Shown here: positions 58,233-64,000 of the stretch, in pieces | Layout: each line of letters opens with the position of its first letter | How positions within the stretch are numbered: the stretch's first letter is position 1 | DNA from: Apostichopus japonicus | Lineage: Eukaryota > Echinodermata > Holothuroidea > Aspidochirotida > Stichopodidae | Direction of reading: 5' to 3' | Assembly: GCF_037975245.1 (NCBI RefSeq) | Contig: NC_092572.1 | Location: forward strand, 28,877,989-28,941,988 | Length of the DNA: 64,000 nucleotides | Made by a program: the position numbers and the translations under genes | Notes under the pieces: generated by a model | Database searches by the model: none | The model's input: only the letters and a program-made list of their open reading frames with translations | Told to the model about the DNA's origin: nothing

Positions 58233-61193
58233 GTAAGTACAGTAGGATAGTGTAAGAAATGTAAACAGGAATTGTATTTGATATCTTGAATACTGAATAT
58301 AGGCTAGAAAAACTGCAAAGTTAGTTATCAATGACTGCGAACATTTGTGTAGATAATTTTATTTGCACTTTTTGGGGAGTCTTGGAAATACAATTTTGGG
58401 GCTAGAATTTTTAGTTGAAATTTTGTAGCTAATTTCTAACTGCTGATTGAAGATCAGACAGCGAATACTATAGGGAGTTTGATACCAAGCTACTGTTAGT
58501 GCCATATTTTTTTTCATTTCACAGTGAACAATCCAACATGTTAAGATTAGTTAATCCTACATAAGTGAATGCAAACATTCCTTTGCTTGTTTGGCAATAA
58601 TGATAAATAGAGAGACAAAATGAGAAGAACAATTCTAAAGGATTGAAGCAGCCAAACCTCTCATTGCAACACAAACATACAGTACAGGGCGAATAAATTC
58701 CAAAATCCTTTCAAATTTTTGGCATTATAAAACTGTGTAGACCCTTTAATCCCTTAATAGAAACATATTTCGGCTTGGTGAATACAAACATTTCTGTAGA
58801 GTGCAATTCATGGGTTAGTTTTTTGGCAGGATTAAGAAAAAATGAGAAGAACACAATTAAGGGAATTCTATTTATGAAATAAAACATTTTGGCCCAACAT
58901 ATAGCTACAATGTGAATAAATTCCAAAACCTTCCGAATGTTTTACGTTATAATGAATTTGTGTGCACACTCCATAAAACCACATTGGTCTCATTGAATAC
59001 AAACATCTTTACAGAACACACTTAAAAATATTTGTTGTAAGAAATGTAAGAAAGTAAGAAAAGTAAGAAATTAATAGAAAAAATAAGACTCAAAGATGTT
59101 GGGAATCTGAATGTGTTGTAAAACCTTCCATAGGCTTATTTAGCAAAGTACAGTGTTGATTCATAAACCTTAATAAATATCTTGCATTGTAAGATAATGT
59201 ATATACATACCTCCAATAACATAGATTATATAGTCTCTGGTGAATTCAAACATCTTGTACTGTACATGGATAAAATTATGTTTGAGGAAAAAGAAAATAA
59301 GAAATTGCATATAATTAATTTGATATATTTTACATATTAAACGTCCTACAGGCTATACTTAAAAAGGTTTACCAGGTCATTTAACAATATATTTGCAACA
59401 GCCAGAAATGCAATGTGTTATAATTTTACACTAGGGTTAGGAAAATAAATATACATACAAATTACAAAGGAAATAAACTAAATCTAGTACAACCATATGC
59501 TTAATACATAATTTAGACAGAGCGTCTAATGTAGACATTTTCCCTTCCAAAATCATCATCAATGTCTTTCAATATATTAATATTATTGGCTCTCATAATT
59601 TGCATAAGGCTTCCCTATAATGAGTACAAGAACCCTATTGTCTTGGGTGGAGTTCAAAGGTCATTTGTGGTCAGCAGAGGGCAACATGTGAAAATCTCAA
59701 AAACACTACCTCCAGAACCTGAACAACAAAGGAGCTCATATATGCATGGTATGATCGCCTTATGTAGTGTAAAGATTTTACCCAATTTGGTGTTGGTCAA
59801 AGGTTAGTTGAGGTCATCAGAGGTCAAACCTTGACAACCTTGTAAGCACAATATCTCAAAGGATATTTAAGGTCAGCAGTTGCCAAAATTTTAAAACTAT
59901 ATCTCTCAAAGACCAAATTTTGTCAAGGTTGATATGTGCATGGTAGATTACTCTAATAATGGGCAAAATGTCTACACATATTTATGCAGGTCAAACATAT
60001 GAAGTCAACAGAGATGACAACATTGTAAACATGATATCTCAAAAAATGAATATTGACAGTCATATTTTACACCAAGGTTATAAGGGTTCACAGTGTCCAA
60101 TATTTTTGAAACCTTTCGGAAATTCATCTTCATCATGTGTGCTGCACCTAATGTTGATCAGTGTTGGCAACATTGATCATTTGGTAGTGGGAGGAAAATG
60201 CCTAGAAGGTCATTCAAAGTTTCCTAAAAATTACTCAAACTTTCTTCAGACTTAGGGACGTCCTCAGATAATGATAAGATAATGATCTGTCTTGGTTTCA
60301 GCCCTCCAGTGTGTGAAAGGACACAGTGTTTAGTAAATAACATACATGTGAAATCTACACCTAACTGTACTTGCAAAAATCTACTTTCAGTAGTATTTCA
60401 CGCCATACTTTCAGTAGTATTCCCTTTCCCCTTACCATATCGCTGTACATAAGGGCTGTAAGATGTCATTGCTAATTCAGCTAACCAAGTGGTCAAAGAT
60501 TATCTGCAAAGTACCATTACAAGGTGATTTCCTTCTGACCATTAAATACAGGCAGTAAGCTGAAGTCAGTTTGAAAGATCTCCTATCAGTGAGCAGAGAG
60601 CTAGTGCTCTTTTAACTATGTCCTTGAGTCATTCTGTAAAGTAGTAAGATCAGTAATCACTTTTGAAACAAACTGTATGCAATAAAATGTCTGTTAATAA
60701 GTATACCCTAAATAACTTTCACTTACAATACCTTTCTTGACTGTTACACTGAGCGTCAAAGTACAAGCACATCAGTAGTACTGAGTTTCTACAGCCTCAC
60801 TCTAGAGGTCATAGGTCAGTTCAAGTACATATTAATAAGATTTTAGAAAAAAATTGCAAGCACACACAGTTAACTTTAGATGTGGTTGGTAGATTTTCTT
60901 TCCTTCCTTACAATAATCTGAACTCTACTATTTGATGTATATCCCATTAAGCTGACCAGAGGTCAATACTTACAGTAGTTTGTTTTGACTTCATATAGTG
61001 TGTGGATCATCTGTGAGTAACCAGTAGCTCAAGAGAAGTTCAAGTCTCAGAGGAGCTTTTGGTTACATCTCAAACATTGTCACATTTCAGAAATCTTCTG
61101 ACCAAGGCTAGTCTTAAATGAAAGTTATTGATGTGATTAGGTGGCAAAGAATTAATAACTCATTGGATTTATTGTTGTATCTCTCTTCCATAG
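58233..61193 (+). other. Intron or intergenic gap between propeller and DED exons
   Basis: AT-rich, with diverged AGGTCA-type repeat units at 59640-60040 and 60800-61000. No exon was recognised, and no clear poly(A) signal plus promoter pair that would prove a gene boundary. The frame at 59959-60255 lies in repeat sequence. Confidence 0.45.
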
Positions 61194-61464
61194 GCATCCA
61201 TCGTGACCTTCAGCCATCTCAAAGAAGAACTGTCTTCAAGGCTCACCAAAACTGACTGTGGGAATTTAGGCCGCTACTTTTCACTACCACCTGATCAAGT
61301 GCAGACCATTATTACAAGTCCCTGGTACTCTGAGAACTTTCTGCTTGCCCTTGAAGAGAGAGGATACATACACCCTTCAAACGTGAATCGATTAACTGAT
61401 GCACTCACTGAGCTGAAGATCAACCATACTCACTTATTAACAGAGACGTACATGAAACTGAGAG
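61194..61464 (+). CDS. DED-like exon 1
   Basis: Acceptor cttccatag and donor gtaggc bound a phase 0-to-1 exon. The peptide starts ASIVTFSHLKEELSSRL and runs through KTDCGNLGRYFSLPP, FLLALEERGYIHPSNVNRL and DALTELK to TYMKLR. The pattern of an N-terminal helix, 'CxxLxxxxSLPPxQ', 'LxxLEERGxIxPSNVxxL' and a final 'LxxL' helix is that of death-effector-type domains, which recruit caspases or adaptors. No ATG is present in the exon, so the start lies upstream: either the propeller exon (phase fits) or an unrecognised first exon. Confidence 0.8.
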
Positions 61465-61893
61465 GTAGGCCCCTAATCAATAGTTCAATAGTAATTTTTT
61501 CGTTTTGAATCACCTCTTGTAATTCCACAAATGGATTTAAGAGAGGTCTTCATCTCCATAAAGTATAGCTCAATGGTCATTCATATTTTCTTTGATATAG
61601 CAAAACCTCTTTATGGAAAGTGATAGCCTATCACCTGCCAGCTTATCCTACCCCCCCCCCGCCCTCACCTGCCTCCCTCAGAAAGATTCCACTTTAAGCA
61701 ATTCATAGCACAGTAATTTATTCTCGATGCTGGAAACCAAACTGTGTACACCAAATCACAGTATATATGTACAAGTGTGAAAAATCACATGTGCCATGAT
61801 GTGATTTATGCATAAATCAGTGTGCCAGTACATCTCTGTGGATATTTAACAACACTGGAAACTTCAACTTGATGTTTACCTTAAACATTTCAG
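61465..61893 (+). other. Intron between the two DED-like exons
   Basis: 430 bases with a C-run (61651-61661). No other feature. Confidence 0.7.
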
Positions 61894-62193
61894 ATCAAGA
61901 GACTGAATATGGTAGATTCATCGCCGGCCTCTCTGCTCATTTGACGATTTCCATAACAGTGAAACTGTGTGATAACTTTCAAGTTACTGATGAGAACAAG
62001 AACACAATTATCTCCAGTCAGAATCCAGGACTCTCCTGCCTCCTGACAATTGATGAGATGGGTATCATTAATCCTTCTGATGTCAGCAAATTAAAGTCAC
62101 CTTTAGAGGATTATCATCTTGTCCAGGCAGTAGCTAAGATACACGAATACCAGTCCTTGGTACTTTCTGACGAAACGATGCCACAAGATGAAG
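61894..62193 (+). CDS. DED-like exon 2
   Basis: Acceptor acatttcag and donor gtattg bound a phase 1-to-1 exon of 300 bases. Joined to exon 1 it reads DQETEYGRFIAGLSAHLT, then KLCDNFQVTDENKNTI, LSCLLTIDEMGIINPSDVSK and EDYHLVQAVAKIHEYQ, ending in an acidic DETMPQDE. The 'LLxxxxxMGIINPSDVxxL' block parallels LEERGYIHPSNVNRL in exon 1, so this is a second, more diverged domain of the same fold. A tandem DED arrangement is known from caspase-8, caspase-10 and c-FLIP, but here a NACHT-type region follows. Confidence 0.75.
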
Positions 62194-63845
62194 GTATTGT
62201 AAATTTATGTGTATGTTACAAACTCTACACTCCACTGGTACAAGTTTCATGCCAGTTTTAAGGAACATTCCTGACTTAAGACTCCAGAGATCAAAAACAG
62301 ATAAACACACAAATTACACTCACTATCGTAACAAAATTGTGTGGAATACTGGATATTTTAGGGATAATGAAGACAGATGTCAAAATATGTTTTGAGGTGA
62401 AGCACATTTATGAAAGTCAGTTTCATAGGTGTACTCAGATGACTTCACAATTAAACAATGCTCCTAGTTATGGATTGGTCCTCATTGCATCAGTTATAAA
62501 TAAAGACAGCATCTATAGATTCTTGCCATGTTATAAGAGCAACGTTTGTCTCTAAATAAAAGATATTGAATTTTTGGTTTCGATGATTTTGTAACCTTTG
62601 CATTCATGATGGCATATACGTGTAAGGGTGTGTGTGTGTTTGTGATACGATACGATATCTGAAGAAGGGACGGTCAGACCAATTGCATTACACTGAGTAC
62701 AAGAAAGCCTTTTGTTTTGGGAAGTCAAAGTCATTTTTGGTCACTAGAGGTCAAATTGTGAAAACTTGTAAACACAATATCTCAAGAAGGGAAGCTTGGG
62801 CAGAACTCATATTTGTTTGAGTAGAAGTACCACACTGAGTTCAAGAAGCATATTGTTTTTGGTGGAGGTCTAAGGTTATTTGGAGTCATCACAGGTCAAA
62901 ATTGTGAAAACCTTGAAAACATGATATCTCAATATTAGAATCTGAGGTAGACCTTTTACTTGGTATGAAGGTGTATAACAATGAGTAAAAGAAGCCTATT
63001 TAATTTGGTGGAGGTTAAAGGTCATTTGAAGGCAGCAACGCCAAACATTTACTTAACTCCCCTCTTACCTGTTCTCTCTACACTAACGCACATTCCTAAA
63101 CATAATATTGCAAGGGAACCTTGGACAGATCGCATATTTGGTATGTAATTGTACCACATGGAGTACAAGAAGCCTAATAATGTGGGCGGAGGACATTGGT
63201 CGTTTGCGTTCACCAGAAGTCAAATTGTGAAAACGATGTTTTACACAATATTACAACAAATGCAGTTTTAATTATATTGATGTATCTATCACACCAAAAA
63301 TACATTTTTTCCATCCAAAATATATTTTCTCCATCCAAAAAATAATAAATCCAAAAAAAGAAATCAAATTTAATAAAATACTAGATCAAAAGTAAGTTTG
63401 CTACATCAAAAATATATTTTCTGTACCCAAAAATATTCTTCTTCATCAAGAAAATAAATAAACTTGATCAAAATGAAATTTTCTCCATCAAAAAGAAAAG
63501 AAATTTACTAACTCACATCAAAAAGAAATTTACTTTGTCAAAACTAAGTTTGCCTCGCACTTATTAAATCTGTCCCCGTCTGATGTAAACTCATCACGCA
63601 TCCCATCCTATCAGAAAAAATTACCCCCGGAAATGAATCCAGTCCAAATATATTGAAGATTTTAATTAATAAATGTTACCAAAGATACAGTGTTATCAGA
63701 TTGCCCAAACTGCAGATATCAAATTGCATTTGCTTTTCACTTTGGTAGATATTCTTCATATTCTGTCATGTTCTCTCAAGTTTTGAAACATTTTAATTTG
63801 TTTCAATATAAATTGAACTGTGCTTTCTGTTTCCTTGTTTTAAAG
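62194..63845 (+). other. Intron with AGGTCA repeats and an AT-rich minisatellite
   Basis: Three or four tandem-like units of the AGGTCA repeat (62700-63240) share 'aacacaatatctcaagaagg', 'gaagcctatt' and 'aaaggtcattt' words. They are followed by the minisatellite at 63285-63550. No exon recognised. Confidence 0.6.
63285..63550. repeat. AT-rich minisatellite of 'catcaaaaa(t/g)aaattt'
   Basis: About ten degenerate units such as 'tctccatccaaaa', 'acatcaaaaatatattttct' and 'cacatcaaaaagaaatttac'. The unit length varies from about 20 to 30 bases. Confidence 0.75.
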
Positions 63846-64000
63846 ACAAAAAGAACTTATTCCTGAAAGGCTTAAAACAGAAGACGAAGAGTTGGTTTGA
63901 AACAATGACTCCTGTCCCCTGGATGAAGTCTTGTCAATGGAAATCAAACGATCTCTTTGTAGCCAGCCGCTTAGTCTTAACAAATTCTGGTTCGAAAATA
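63846..64000 (+). CDS. Start of probable NACHT exon (NLR-like), cut by window end
   Basis: A ttttaaag acceptor starts a phase-1 exon joining PQDE to DKKNLFLKGLKQ, open to the last base. The peptide continues KSWFETMTPVPWMKSCQWKS and NDLFVASRLVLTNSG. In invertebrate NLRs the segment before the P-loop has the form 'LKxxY...xPxPW......LFVxxRLV', and this fits well. The P-loop, Mg-binding and LRR parts would lie right of the window. Together with the two DED-like exons this points to a cytosolic innate-immune sensor. The NACHT call rests on this pre-P-loop similarity only. Confidence 0.6.

Overview
This is an AT-rich, intron-rich, repeat-dense animal nuclear window. Most open frames are short shadows, and the real coding sequence is in small exons with GT/AG borders and matching phases. 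Death, DED-like and NACHT-type exons, abundant AGGTCA-rich dispersed repeats, tRNA-derived SINEs and LINEs of the CR1/L2 and Jockey-like type suggest a marine invertebrate deuterostome. My best guess is an echinoderm, possibly a sea cucumber; this is an inference from memory of such genomes, not a database result.

Left edge (1-6.9 kb, + strand): exons of a death-domain gene. Two near-identical small exons carrying a KKRR basic motif come from a 1.95 kb tandem duplication. They are followed by an acidic/basic linker exon, a complete death-domain exon, and then a second death-domain-like exon that either ends the protein early or is broken by a one-base frame change. Right edge (54.6-64 kb, + strand): a small linker exon, one large exon encoding a complete NHL/WD-like beta-propeller, two DED-like exons, and the start of what looks like the NACHT exon of an NLR-type receptor, cut by the window end. 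All junctions are phase-compatible, so an unusual propeller-DED-DED-NACHT protein is possible, but two adjacent genes would also fit. Both ends point to innate-immune or apoptotic signalling.

The middle (7-54 kb) has no convincing host gene. It is a graveyard of mobile elements and repeats. Block 14.5-17.7 kb is duplicated at 27.9-34.1 kb, and later insertions sit in one copy only: a SINE in copy 1; a 2.9 kb DNA transposon, a Ty3/gypsy integrase remnant and a ~280 bp insert in copy 2. The 2.9 kb transposon (31103-33983) has 16-bp inverted ends, a TATA target duplication, eight copies of a 15-bp motif clustered at both ends and a decayed transposase-like reading frame. Two other candidate elements (25582-26270 and 45947-52169) also have inverted ends with their own, different, short motif in clusters.

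Other items are a minus-strand pseudogene of a widespread transposon-like family (22.6-24.25 kb), a Jockey/CR1-like LINE split by a 236-bp solo LTR with perfect 5-bp duplications (35.4-37.3 kb), a CR1/L2 LINE 3' end (53.5-54.1 kb) whose tail resembles those of two SINEs, and a 399-bp satellite (48-51.5 kb) in which every unit carries nuclear-receptor-type hexamers spaced as DR1, DR5 and DR4. Minisatellites and microsatellites fill much of the rest.
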